The notes: generated from the letters alone by a model not told the origin. 64,000 nucleotides of DNA from Lacinutrix neustonica (GCF_026625145.1 NZ_CP113088.1:2707501-2771500); one strand, 5' to 3'. Positions 18,783-29,196 are shown, counted from the stretch's first letter. A program made the numbers and translations.

Positions 18783-20026
18783 ATGCAAGCTTTATCTATT
18801 TTAAAATCGAAAAACATAACTCAAGAACAATTGTTTATGCTAAGTATATTAGCTGTCAATGGAGGCAACTACTTGTACAATCTTATTTTAGGTCGTGTTT
18901 TAGGACCAATACAATTTGCAGATGCAGCAGTTTTAATTACCTTTTTATTAGTATTGTCTTTTGTTGCAATGACTTTTCAATTGGTAACTGCAAAATTTTC
19001 AGTTGTTTTTGAAAATGATACGTTCAAAAATTTTATTTCAAAAATTTATAAAAACGCAATTTTATTTGGTTTAGGTTTTGGAGCGTTAATCATCGTTTTT
19101 GCAAAACAGTTACAGGACGTTTTTAACACCTCATCGTCTAGCATGTTTACCATTTTTGGTATTGGTGTGCCTTTATATTTTTTAATGAGTGTAAATAGAG
19201 GTGTCTTTCAAGGAAAGAAAGAATTCAAATTATTATCGATTACTTATCAGTCTGAAATGTTAAGCAGACTATTAATTACCTTAGGTTTAATCCTCTTATT
19301 TCATATTCAATCTTCTGTTGTCATTGCTATTGGAATTTTAATCTCTTTTGGATTTGGTTTAGTGCCATTTAAATTTAAAAATATTACCTTCAAAACAACT
19401 GCTGTTATTGGTGCAAGTAATTCAAAACAAGTACGTAGCTTTTTTATTATTACAGCTTTTTATGAATTGACTCAAATTATCATTAATAACAGTGATATTC
19501 TTTTAGTAAAGCATTATTTCGATTCTTACGAAGCTGGTTTGTATGCTTCCTTAGCCTTAATTGGTCGTATTGTTTACTTTGTCGCCTGGATGTTTGTGAT
19601 GTTGTTATTGCCAACAGTAGTACAACTTAAAAAAGAAGGAAAAGCAACAGCTCCAATTTTATTTAAATATGTAGGTTATATCGCAGGAATTGCAATAGTA
19701 ATAGTAGTTGGTTGTGCTTTATTTCCGAAACTGCGATTACATTATTATTTGGAGATAGCTATTTAGCAATAGCTCCTTTATTATGGAAGTACGCATTAGC
19801 AACTGGTTTGTTTGCCATATCAAACATTTTTGCTTACTACTATTTATCTTTAGATAAATTTATTCCAGTAGTAATTTACGGTGTCTTCGGAATGCTTCAA
19901 ATGGTGTTAGTTGTCTTTTTTCATAATAGTTTAGAGCAAGTGGTATACATGCAAATTATAGCTATGATTTTATTGTTGGTTGTACAAATGTTATTCTTTG
20001 TAATCAATCAGAGAAACGAAAAATAA
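18783..20026 (+). CDS. Oligosaccharide flippase (Wzx-like, MATE/MVF fold; one CCGG-type frameshift)
   Basis: About 414 residues after repair with roughly twelve hydrophobic segments. Starts with NGGNYLYNLILGRVLGPIQF, a typical Wzx/polysaccharide-transport pattern, and ends in a cluster of hydrophobic helices. The frame breaks at 19724-19728: TTTCCGAAAC restores as TTTCCGGAAAC, giving ALFPETAITLLFGDSYLAI, a recognisable flippase motif. It should move lipid-linked oligosaccharide across the inner membrane. Located between two STAS genes and a GT4 gene, it supports an exopolysaccharide or surface-glycan function. A strong terminator follows. Confidence 0.85.
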
Positions 20027-20060
20027 ACTCATTTAAATTCGGTATTTTTTTTATTTATAA

Positions 20061-20095
20061 AAAAGGCTGTGGTTTTAAACCACAGCCTTTTCTTT
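20061..20095. terminator. Strong rho-independent terminator after the flippase
   Basis: Perfect inverted repeat AAAGGCTGTGGTTT / AAACCACAGCCTTT with no spacer between the arms beyond the tip, followed by a T-rich tract. Ends the STAS-STAS-flippase transcript. Confidence 0.9.
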
Positions 20096-20145
20096 TTCAT
20101 GTAATAATTAAGTATCGACCAATGGTAAATCCATACCTTCTTTCC

Positions 20146-20213
20146 ACTCGTCTATAGTAACCTGCAATCTGTCTAAAGTTGGCAACTTCACTGGATGTTA
20201 TGATGCAAATTTG
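20146..20213 (+). promoter_or_regulatory. LytTR-type operator and promoter before the GT4 gene
   Basis: Repeats ACTCGTCTATAGTAA at 20146 and ATCTGTCTAAAGTT at 20167, start-to-start 21 nt, then CAAATTTG at 20206-20213, beginning exactly 60 nt after the first repeat, as at two other promoters here. The second repeat is of the (A/T)TCTGTC type also found at 12302. The GT4 start codon is at 20262. Confidence 0.5.
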
Positions 20214-20261
20214 TAGTGTGATTAAGAAATAGCATATTAAAAAATAATAAATAAAGACCTC

Positions 20262-21487
20262 ATGAAACTAGCAATTGTAACCGCTTACCCACCAAGTAAA
20301 GTCACTTTAAACGAGTATGCTTATCATTTAGTAAAGCATTTTAGACAAAAAGAAAGCATCACAGAAATTATATTATTAACCGATAAAACAGAAGGAGCAA
20401 AAGACATCGCATTTGCAGAAGATGGATGTAAAATAATAGTTAAAGAATGTTGGGCCTTTAATAGCTATTCAAACATTTTAAATGTAACTAAAGCCATTAA
20501 CAAGACGCAACCTGATGCCGTATTATTCAACTTACAGTTTATGAAGTTTGGAGACAAAAAAGTAGCGGCAGCTTTAGGCTTAATGTTACCATTGGTTTGT
20601 AAACTAAAAGGCATTCCAAATATCGTATTATTACACAATATTTTAGAAGAAGTAGATTTAGGAAATGCTGGATTTACAACTAACAAAATCATGCAAAAAA
20701 TATATGGTTTTATAGGTGCAAGCTTAACAAAATTAATATTACAAGCGGATACGGTAGCTGTAACAATGCAAAAATATGTTGATATTTTAGAGAAAAAATA
20801 CAATGCTAAAAATGTGACTCTAATTCCACATGGCACTTTTGAAGTAAGTACAGAACTACCTGATTATAATTTACCACAAGGTCCTTTAAAAATTATGACT
20901 TTTGGAAAATTTGGAACCTACAAAAAAGTAGAAGCAATGATTGAAGCGGTAGAGAAAGTTAGAAAATCGTCTCGGATTGAATTTAGAAGTAGTCATTGCG
21001 GGAACAGACAACCCAAATGTGCCAGGTTATTTAGCAAAAGTGCAGGAAGATTATAAACACGTACCACAGGTAAGATTCACAGGTTATGTTGAAGAACACG
21101 AAGTGCCAACCTTATTTAAAGAAAGTGCCGTGGTTGTGTTTCCATACACTTCTACAACAGGAAGTTACTGGTGTTTTACATCAAGCAGGAAGTTATGGGA
21201 AAGCAGTGGTAATGCCGGATTTAGGAGATTTAGCATTGTTAGTTAAAGATGAAGGATACCAAGGTGAGTTTTTTGAGCCTAATAGTGTAGCTAGTTTAGC
21301 ATTAGCCATAGAAGTTTTGGTAACAAACGAAGCACACAGATTAAATATAGCAAAAGCAAATTATAAGGCAGCTACAGCTTATCCAATGGAAAAAATAACA
21401 AACATGTACTTAAATAGTTTCGATAAAATTATTAATATAAAAGTACCACAGACTAAAGTTGTTTTAGAACCAGCTACTGCTGAGTAA
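20262..21487 (+). CDS. Glycosyltransferase family 4 (two CCGG-type frameshifts)
   Basis: About 407 residues after repair, GT-B fold. N-terminal donor/acceptor Rossmann start KLAIVTAYPPSKVTLNEYA, C-terminal half with NLEVVIAGTDNPNVPGYLAKV, RFTGYVEEHEVPTLF and the family-4 EX7E-like region. Breaks: 20970-20976 (TCGTCTCGGATT for TCGTCCGGATT) and 21165-21171 (AAGTTACTGGTG, probably AAGTTCCGGTG, restoring the TTGSSGVLHQAGSYGK loop that contacts the nucleotide-sugar). Transfers a sugar from a nucleotide donor to a growing glycan. It has its own LytTR-type promoter and converges on the glycosidase gene with a 14-base overlap of the coding ends. Confidence 0.85.
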
Positions 21488-22991
21488 TATATTTAAACGA
21501 TGCCTTTTTTGTCCCATTTTTATCAATAAACCCAAAGTGTTTTTGGGTATTACGACGCCAAGGTCTGCTTCCTACAACAGCTTTTGGCACATCAACAAAA
21601 TCATATAAAGTCCAAGACATAAATTGCAATTTGTTAGCAGCAATAATCTCTTGGATTTTTTTGTGGTAATTGGCTTGATCTTCTTCTGAAGAACCAAACG
21701 GTTTCCAAAAACCACTGTAAGAAGAGATTCCAAACTCCTGTAATACAAGTTTCTTATCCGGAATGTCTTTTTGCATCGTTTTAATAGAAGCATCCAATAG
21801 ATCTAAATCTTCATAATAATGAAACGAAACAAAATCAACTTTGTCATTTAGAATAGAAGCACTTTGTGTGTTAGACCAACCAATAGTTACAGGATGTTTA
21901 TCGTCAACCGACTTTACTAAATCTATCATATTTTCTAACCAGGAAATCACCAAATCTTGTCCTCTAGATTCAAAATCTAAATTGGGTTCGTTTTTAATAT
22001 CCCAGGCTAGTAAAGCGCTATGGTCTTTAAAGATGGAAACTATTTTTTCTGCATGACGTAGGTTTAAAGTCCAATTTAAAACCGAATAATCTCCATAAAA
22101 ATCAAACAAAGTCAAAATTACTTTAAGATTGTTTTCTTCAGCAGCATCTAAAGTTTGCTTAAGCTTTTCAAGTTTTTCAGGATTGACTTCTGCCTTTCCA
22201 AAATCGTCATATTGCACAAAAATTCTAACCGAATTTAAGCCGGCCTCTTTTATTATTTTAAAATCTTTTAAAATGGTGTCTTTAGAAAATTTGTCTCCAT
22301 ACATATTCCAAGGAGATGCCTGTGGGTAATAGTTAATCCCTTTAATGTTTAAGCTATCTGTTACAGCTATTATAGATTTTGATTTATAAGCTTCGGTATT
22401 TTCTTTTACTAAGTGTCTGATGCGCCAAAAACCATCTTCCAGTAAAAAAACAATCTTATAAGTAACTATTTCTGTAGTTTCTAAAACTAATTTTTCAGCT
22501 TTAAAAATACGTTTATATTCTACTACATTTCGATCTGTAATAACAGCCAATTGCCCATCTTCGCTAAAAAACTCTAAAGTAGGATTGTGGCTTAAGGTCG
22601 TAGATTCAATTGTTGTATTTTCGGCTTTATTTAATTGAATAAAACTGTAAATGTTTTCTCTTGCACTATCAGTAAAATAATCTTTTACACCTTCGGTTGT
22701 GTTGGTTTTATAAGCAACATGCATAACATACCACGCGTCCAAATAGTCGTTTTGTATGGCATTTAAGTTTTCTTTATCCATGGGTCTACCTTCATTGCGT
22801 AAGGGTTCCCAAACCATTTTTGGTAGATATTGTTCTACTTTTTCTATTTCGGTGTGTAGCATGGTGCTTCTATCTGCACCTGTATTTAGATAGCTAAATA
22901 AAGCACTAACGCCGGAAATAATTAAGGCTACAATCATAATATATGAGGCTATTAATATGGTACGCAATATATTTTTGTTAAGACCTACCAT
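21474..22991 (-). CDS. Membrane-anchored glycoside hydrolase (GH5-like) with NTF2-like domain
   Basis: 505 residues. One N-terminal transmembrane helix (residues 8-32), then a region of about 130 residues resembling a SnoaL/NTF2-like domain (NDYLDAWYVMHVAYKTN to FWRIRHLVKEN), then a TIM-barrel glycosidase. Candidate acid/base Glu in AWDIKNEPNLDF and nucleophile Glu in LVLQEFGISSYSG, the GH5/clan A pattern, with SFHYYED before. Such anchored glycosidases accompany exopolysaccharide synthases and trim or release the polymer. It is the last gene of a three-gene reverse-strand operon, overlapping the previous gene by seven bases. Unbroken frame. The exact GH family could also be GH39-like. Confidence 0.75.
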   Translation of the reverse strand: MVGLNKNILRTILIASYIMIVALIISGVSALFSYLNTGADRSTMLHTEIEKVEQYLPKMVWEPLRNEGRPMDKENLNAIQNDYLDAWYVMHVAYKTNTTEGVKDYFTDSARENIYSFIQLNKAENTTIESTTLSHNPTLEFFSEDGQLAVITDRNVVEYKRIFKAEKLVLETTEIVTYKIVFLLEDGFWRIRHLVKENTEAYKSKSIIAVTDSLNIKGINYYPQASPWNMYGDKFSKDTILKDFKIIKEAGLNSVRIFVQYDDFGKAEVNPEKLEKLKQTLDAAEENNLKVILTLFDFYGDYSVLNWTLNLRHAEKIVSIFKDHSALLAWDIKNEPNLDFESRGQDLVISWLENMIDLVKSVDDKHPVTIGWSNTQSASILNDKVDFVSFHYYEDLDLLDASIKTMQKDIPDKKLVLQEFGISSYSGFWKPFGSSEEDQANYHKKIQEIIAANKLQFMSWTLYDFVDVPKAVVGSRPWRRNTQKHFGFIDKNGTKKASFKYITQQ

Positions 22992-24202
22992 AGTTTTTTA
23001 TTATTAAACTCTTTTTCTATTCCAGCAGTTTGAATGCGAAAGTTATAATTGCCATTTTTGAAAATGGCTGGTTTTAAATTAAAGTTGACATAACCGTTAA
23101 ATGATGTTTTTAAATAAGTTTCAACAAGAGTATTGTCTTTATAAATTTGCAGTTTTACTTGTAAGCCATCAGGTATCATTTGTTGCATAAAACTTCTTAA
23201 AGGACCAACTTTTATATCTCGATTATTTTCTGAAAATAGAACATCAAAATCGTCAATAACTTGTTTGTAATTTAAAGTAATCACTTTGCTTTCTGCCATT
23301 CCTTCAACATAAGCCTTTATGCTCCAATTAGCCTGGTAATCCGGATGAATCATTTTTGCAGTCGCTATACCATCTATTGTTGTTCCAGTCGTTTTTAAAA
23401 TATTTCCTTTGGAATTTGTGATAAAAAACGTAACAAAGGTGCCATCACTAACCACATTATCAAGTTTGTCCTTTATAATTGAAGTTGAAAAAGTTGTTAC
23501 CTGATTACCATCTGCATAATCATGTGGTCGTTTTGCTAAAATAGTAAAGTTAGTAGGAATAGTAGCCCAAACATTTATGGTAAACTCCTTAGAATTTATC
23601 CCTAAACTTTCTGAAGACACTAACATACGACCGCTTTCCTTTTTGGAATAAATATTTTTATAAGCAATTAGGTTTTTTGTAAAAATGAGATCGTTTTCTT
23701 CGGAATCTAAAAACTGATGCTTTGCATTGACCAAGGTATTTGTTGTTACAGGATTATCTAATGAATCTGTTGGGATAACAATCAACATCGTATAATCTGT
23801 TCCGCCAGCTTCAATACTAGGTGGTCCAATATAAGTTTCTATAGTAGCTACTTCTGCCTTTGGATTGTTGTTGAATTGACCTGAAATAGAATTGGTTTCC
23901 TCTAATAACGTCCAATTAACAATACCTGTTTTTTGAGTGATATTTTTAGGAAAAGTATATTCTAGAATTTCATTTTTTATGGAAGCACTGACCAAGGTAG
24001 AACCATAACTATTCGAGCAATACAACAAAGGTTTTTCAGATTGAGCGCTTGAAAATTTTAAAACGATGCTGTTACCAACTTCATACTCTGTTTCTGTTGT
24101 TATTAATTTAAAAGAATTAGTAGTTTCATTTTTTTGCACAACAGCAAACGATGCTAATAAAATCAAACCTAAAAGGAATACGTATGTAAGTTTAAATTGC
24201 AT
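22985..24202 (-). CDS. Exported protein of unknown function with Ig-like repeats
   Basis: 405 residues, N-terminal signal or anchor helix (LTYVFLLGLILLASFAVVQ). The rest is beta-rich and looks like three or four Ig/E-set domains: NSIVLKFSSAQ near 45, AGGTDYTMLIVIPTDSLDN near 133, HDYADGNQVTTFSTSIIKD near 225 (big-like invasin/Ig pattern) and a C-terminal FNLKPAIFKNGNYNFRIQT strand pair. Its start overlaps the last base of the giant membrane protein gene and its end overlaps the glycosidase start, so all three are translated together. Probably a periplasmic scaffold between the membrane protein and the glycosidase; inferred. Confidence 0.55.
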   Translation of the reverse strand: MQFKLTYVFLLGLILLASFAVVQKNETTNSFKLITTETEYEVGNSIVLKFSSAQSEKPLLYCSNSYGSTLVSASIKNEILEYTFPKNITQKTGIVNWTLLEETNSISGQFNNNPKAEVATIETYIGPPSIEAGGTDYTMLIVIPTDSLDNPVTTNTLVNAKHQFLDSEENDLIFTKNLIAYKNIYSKKESGRMLVSSESLGINSKEFTINVWATIPTNFTILAKRPHDYADGNQVTTFSTSIIKDKLDNVVSDGTFVTFFITNSKGNILKTTGTTIDGIATAKMIHPDYQANWSIKAYVEGMAESKVITLNYKQVIDDFDVLFSENNRDIKVGPLRSFMQQMIPDGLQVKLQIYKDNTLVETYLKTSFNGYVNFNLKPAIFKNGNYNFRIQTAGIEKEFNNKKLW

Positions 24203-27200
24203 TAATTCGGGCTTCCAATATATGTGTTAATCTCAATTTTAATATAACTATAGTCTGAATGTTCAATTTTTTGTAATTGGGAATTGCTATGATTTTCAAT
24301 TACGGTAGGTACTATTTTATTAGATATGCTTTCGTTTGGCAAACCATTTACAAAGATATTTTTCATGCTATCATTAATAGTTTTTATCTGTCCGTCTTTT
24401 AAAATCTGGTATCTGAAATTTTGTTTGCGTTGTTGTCTTATACCTTCTTTAATAAACATATGGTCTACCCAAATTATGTTTTTATTTTCGTCATAATAGC
24501 TCACTAAAAGTTGAGGTATAGTGATTTCCTGGATACCACTATTAAATAAGTTTCCGTCAATAATTTCATCTTTAATTAAAATATCACTTAACACCACATT
24601 TTTATACAAATCTGATCCAGATACATTTCCAGCAGCTTGAAGGTTGAATTTAGTAGGTTGTTCTTCAAACTCAACAGGCGTAAACTCATCTCGGATTAAA
24701 GGTGTCCGGAATAGAATCTTGCGTTTTTGACCAGGCAATACCTTCAAAATCAATTCGGAAACTGCTTGATTCTTTCGGCATTAACCTGTGTTTTACATGA
24801 TATTTTGCGTTGTAAGTTGCCAGTTCTTTATTATCGTCATTGTAAAGTGTTCCTTTTAAAATAACATCAGCAGGCACATTATCTATATTTTGTACTTCTC
24901 CAATAATAGCATAACTACCTTCATGTTTTACCAATTTTGCAGAAAGCACTTCTAAAACGGGTTGTTTTAGTACGTCTTCATGGTGGGTTTGTTCAGTGGT
25001 TATACGTCGTCTACCTTGATTAAAATATTGAGTAGTATTAGCAAAGTAAAGTTGGTCCGGCGGCACATCGTTATTTAAATCGTCTGGTTGTAAATACCAT
25101 TTACCGTTGTGCTTGGAGAGTGATTTGTAATCCACTTTTTCAATTTTCTCTAATGGTGTTATCCATTGACTGGTCACCTTTGCAGTTACTGTGCTATCGT
25201 TGTATTTATTAATTTCGGTTTTAATAGCATCCATTTTTGCATAACTAATCAATAAGCCATCCGTCACTGAAACTTGTAACATGTATTGTTCAATTGGCAA
25301 TTTACTGTTTGGATCTATTAAACGGTGTGCTTTTTCAAATTCTTTAAAATCTAAGGCATCGTAATAGGCAATAATGGTATTTTTTGGACTACGTTGCGAA
25401 TCGTTTTTTAAATAGAATAAATAGATGCCATAACAAACCAAAATAGCCAATAGTAATGACCAAATATGTGTAATTCTTAATATATTTCTATTGAATTTAA
25501 TATAGGTAGATGGAAATTTTAAAAAGTCAGGAAGCGCTTTAATGCGTGTTTTTAAGGCATTTATCCAAAGCATTTGTATGTTTAAAATAAAGGCCATTAA
25601 TACGGTTAAGAATGGTATAATTCCCCACATTATTTTCAGCCATTTTGCAACATCTTCTTTTGGTAAAATAGAGGAAACCGGAGGAACGTTTAGTCGTTCC
25701 CATACCATAATTCCATTTTCTAATTGTCGTAAGCGCTGCCAACCACAGAAGTAGAGGATTGGATCGTAAAATTTATCGTTAGAAAATATATACTTGAGAT
25801 TGTATTTTTCAGGGGTTGTTAAAAATTGTTGTAATGAGCCAATGCCTGCGACACCTTTAAATTTTGAATTCTCTAAACGCTCAATAGGTCGAGTCGTTAA
25901 TTCCGGTAATCGTCTTGCAGAATGATAGTTTCCATCTACAGTCATGGCATGGGTTTGCGTACTTAACCAGGCCATTTGATCGCCAAAACCTAAAGTAATA
26001 AATCGCCATTTATCATGATCATCTTGATTTAAGAAATTCACGATAGGCAACATCTTTATTTTTTGTGGTTGTGAAGGTCTGAAATAACCTAAACTCATAG
26101 TAAAAATAACCATAAAAACGAATAATCCTGCTAATATTCCGCCAGTAATTCTGTGATAAACAGCTCCAAATTTAGATTGGATAAGATCTTTTAAATCGCC
26201 TTCAACAAAACGATAAACAAATTCGCCTAACATGGGTAAAGACATGATGGAGGCCCAAAGTGTAAAACGGTCTAATGTTAAAATATTAAAGGCAGTTTCA
26301 CCTAAAATCTTTAACGGTATTGTCGTTGTACCACCAGTTCCTAAAAGAGTACAAATGGTTATTGATAAACCAAAAAACAGGTAACGTTTGCTATAATACC
26401 TATAAAAAATGTATGGTAATAATACAAGTAAAACTCCCCAGGGAATAAGGAAAAACACCAATCCTGATGAGGTAATTTCAAGAAAATTATCTCTTGAGCC
26501 ATGCGGAATGGGTACTTGTGTAATTGGATTGGCTTTAGAGTTTATCCAATATGGTAAAATACAACCTACAATTAAAACTAAGGAAAGCATCCCGAAACTA
26601 ACAATACGTTTAAAGAGCTTAAAAAAACTTTTTAAAAAGATTTTAAAAGTGACTTCTTTCATGGAGTTAACCTGTTCTCTCGGAAACATCCATGATTACC
26701 ATTCCTATTAAAGGAAAGATAAAAAAGACCATTCCAAAAATTGGCGTCACATGATGTGAAGTAACCGTAACAGCTATAAGAGATAACGAGGTTGCTAAGT
26801 ACCAAAGTTTACCTGTTTTTAGCCATAAATAAATTTACTGGTAAGGCATGCATTAATATTGATATACCAACAATGCTAGGTAATTGTCCGAAAATATGAA
26901 GGGTTTCTACAAACGATGAAGAAAACACAGCTAAAATAGCAGCATAACCAGCAACCGTTTTATTGGCTGTCATTAGTAATGAAAACCTGTAAACGCCTGT
27001 AATAAATAATACTATAGCAATAAGCGCCACAGTAAATAATCCAAATTTTAATCCGCCGATTAAGGATAATAATGCCATAGATTGGTGCACTAATGGTGGA
27101 TAACTCATTACTGAAAAACCTGTGTACCATTTATAGTTCCATGGTTCAAACCAACTATTGGCATAATGATCTGCAAAAAACAAATGTATTAAAGCATCGT

Positions 27201-27294
27201 AAGTAGTTTCCAACGTAAAAAAGATGGTGCTACCATGAAACGCCAATCCTAAAAGTAGCGCAGAGATTAAGTATTTGTTTGAGGTTTCTTTCAT
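24202..27294 (-). CDS. Giant PTPS-related (6-pyruvoyl-tetrahydropterin-synthase-related) membrane protein (three frameshifts)
   Basis: About 1029 residues after repair. The N-terminal half has ten or more membrane segments with YDALIHLFFADHYANSWFEPWNYKWYTG-type sequence, diagnostic of the PF10131 family of GT-C-like membrane proteins. The last 450 residues include an extracytoplasmic NTF2-like region (YYDALDFKEFEKAHRLIDPN) and a FxxP-type beta domain. Breaks: T5 run at 26816-26820 (one base too many), 26678-26684 (TCTCGGA for TCCGGA; VSGEQVNSMKEV) and 24689-24695 (same change; DTFNPDEFTPVEF). Likely part of the sugar-polymer assembly machinery in the inner membrane; family function is not established. 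Confidence 0.65.
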
Positions 27295-27376
27295 TTAGAG
27301 CCTAAGCTGTAACATAATGGTAAAGATAAATAAATTAAATAGTGGTTCATTTTTTAATTAACTACAGCAATCTGCC

Positions 27377-27444
27377 ATTCGTCGACACTTAGATATAGGT
27401 TAAACTAAATAACAATTTCAAAAGCGTCTTCCATGGTATTTTTG
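27377..27444 (+). promoter_or_regulatory. LytTR-type half-site and promoter before the receiver-GT2 fusion
   Basis: ATTCGTCGACACTTA at 27377 matches the first repeat at 6022 in 14 of 15 positions. A second repeat 21 nt later is not clear (GGTTAAAC at 27398). A consensus -7 box TATTTTTG at 27437-27444 starts exactly 60 nt after the repeat. With transcription starting near 27450, the internal ATG at 27476 is a better start for the fusion gene than 27458. Confidence 0.5.
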
Positions 27445-27475
27445 AACCATCAATAACATGAAAAAACAATTTATT

Positions 27476-28660
27476 ATGAAAGTTTTAGCAATCGATGATC
27501 AACAATTAGTTTTACTTCCTTTACAAAAAAGATTAATAGAATTGGGTTACGAAGTAAAAATTGAAACAGATGGAAAAAGTGGGATTGAATCGTATAATTC
27601 TTTCAATCCAGATTTAGTAATAGTAGATATTAATATGCGGAAGTTTCAGGTTTAGAGGTTATAAAACATATTAGAATATCTAAAAATTCTCAAACTCCTA
27701 TTATGGTTTTGTCTCGGAAACACTAAAGATGAAACTATTACAGAAGGTTTTGAGTTAGGTATTAACGACTATATGAAAAAACCATTAAGTTTAAATGAGA
27801 TTAGTGCCCGTGTAAAACGATTAATTGGTGCGGCTAAAATTGAAAACACAATTACAAAAAGTGATGTTATGATTCAAGAACGCTGTGTAGGCGTAGTGAT
27901 TCCTTGTTATAACGAAGAAGCGCGTTTGTTAAGTGATGAATTTTTAAGCTATATAGATAAAAATTCGGGTTACCATTTATGTTTTGTAAACGATGGTAGT
28001 AAGGATAAAACATTAGAAGTTTTAAAGAATTTACAAAAAGGAAGAGAAGATTTTATTACAGTTTATGACTGTGAGAAAAACGGAGGGAAAGCAGAAGCTG
28101 TACGTTTAGGAATGTTGCATATGGCTAAAAAAAATGATCTAGATTATGTTGGATTTTTAGACGCTGATTTATCAACAGATTTAGCAGATTTCGATGACTT
28201 AGTAAAGACAATTGAAACATCTGATTTTAAAATTGTTAGTGGTTCAAGAATTTCTAGAATGGGAGCACATATCACTAAAGAATCTGCTCGTAAACTAATT
28301 AGCTTAACCATCAATTTTATCATCAGAAAGATTTTAAAAATGGATTTTAAAGACACACAATGTGGAGCAAAGATTTTCCATAAAGATGTAATTGAAATTG
28401 CTTTTGATAAAAAGTTTGTAACTCAATGGATTTTTGACGTTGAAATTTTTAAAAGAATGAGTATTTATTTTGGATTAAAAGAAGCAAAAGCGATGCTTTG
28501 TGAGCAACCTTTAAAAAGATGGATTCATGCAGATGGGTCAAAATTATCAATGAAAGATTCATTTAAAATAGTGATGCAATTAGGACAGATAGCCTGGGTT
28601 TATAGAACTAAAAAGTTAGACAGAAGTAAGGTGATTTCAACTGAAATGAAAGTGGCTTAA
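27476..28660 (+). CDS. Receiver domain fused to an ALG5-like family 2 glycosyltransferase (two CCGG-type frameshifts)
   Basis: Residues 1-120 are a CheY-like receiver (MKVLAIDDQQ, phospho-acceptor Asp51 in LVIVDINMPE, Lys in NDYMKKPLS); residues 140-390 are a soluble GT2 with VVIPCYNEEARL, VNDGSKDKTLE, the LDADLSTD metal site, SGSR and DTQCGAKIF, as in polyprenyl-phosphate glycosyltransferases. The junction between both domains lies within one unbroken frame, so the fusion is real. Breaks are inside the receiver: 27637-27641 (ATGCGGAAG for ATGCCGGAAG) and 27712-27718 (TCTCGGA for TCCGGA; VLSGNTKDE). No membrane segment. Phosphorylation could switch transferase activity or location. An alternative start at 27458 adds six residues. 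Confidence 0.85.
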
Positions 28661-28687
28661 TTACTAATATTTATAAAATCACATAAA

Positions 28688-29185
28688 ATGAACATAGGCA
28701 TCATCATAATATTTCATAACAATGAAGAGGATATTGATACTAAGGTTTTTGCTCAACAGCTTGATTATGCAAATAATATTGAATTCTGTTTAGTGAATAA
28801 TGCGAGCAAAGACAATACTTACCAGCTTTTGAAAGAGATTAAAGACACGCGAATGACAAATGTTTCAATAATTGACATTAAAAAGTTTAAATCAGATGTC
28901 GCAGCAGTTCGGGCAGGAGCAAGATATCTGTCTAATCAATTCACTTTAAAAAGTATTGGTTATGTATCCACTAATTTGATAAATATTAAATGTAATGGTC
29001 TCAGTGGATTGATTAAATCTATTAGTGAAAACCGAAAGGAGATTATAGGGTGCAATATCGAAGCTTTAGAACGACAGGAAACTAAATTAACCTTGTTTAA
29101 AAGCTTGTTTTCAGTAATAGACTATTTAAAAAAAATTAAAGTGGAGAACCAGTTTTTAAACCTTCAGTATTTAAGTAAATTTTAA
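28688..29185 (+). CDS. Short GT2-like protein, possibly non-catalytic
   Basis: 165 residues starting NIGIIIIFHNNEEDIDTKVF, then FCLVNNASKDNTYQLLKEI, which matches the nucleotide-binding half of family 2 glycosyltransferases. The expected DxD metal site is not visible (SIGYVSTNLINIKC occupies the place), and the protein stops well before the acceptor half, so it is a truncated or regulatory relative. It sits 28 bases after the receiver-GT2 fusion and 12 bases before manA, on one transcript. It might heterodimerise with the fusion protein; this is speculation from position. Confidence 0.6.
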   Translation: MNIGIIIIFHNNEEDIDTKVFAQQLDYANNIEFCLVNNASKDNTYQLLKEIKDTRMTNVSIIDIKKFKSDVAAVRAGARYLSNQFTLKSIGYVSTNLINIKCNGLSGLIKSISENRKEIIGCNIEALERQETKLTLFKSLFSVIDYLKKIKVENQFLNLQYLSKF

Positions 29186-29196
29186 AACGTAATATC

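Noticed and set aside
20108..20198. Leftward 28-codon frame with protein-like sequence (LPTLDRLQVTIDEWKEGMDL)
   Set aside because: It has no start codon, is bounded by an in-frame stop upstream and overlaps the proposed LytTR operator of the GT4 gene. It may be a gene remnant, but I cannot name the family and a chance open frame is possible.
27377..27404. Full two-repeat LytTR site before the receiver-GT2 gene
   Set aside because: Only the first repeat is convincing; the position 21 nt later reads GGTTAAAC, so I claim a half-site with a well-placed -7 box and no more.
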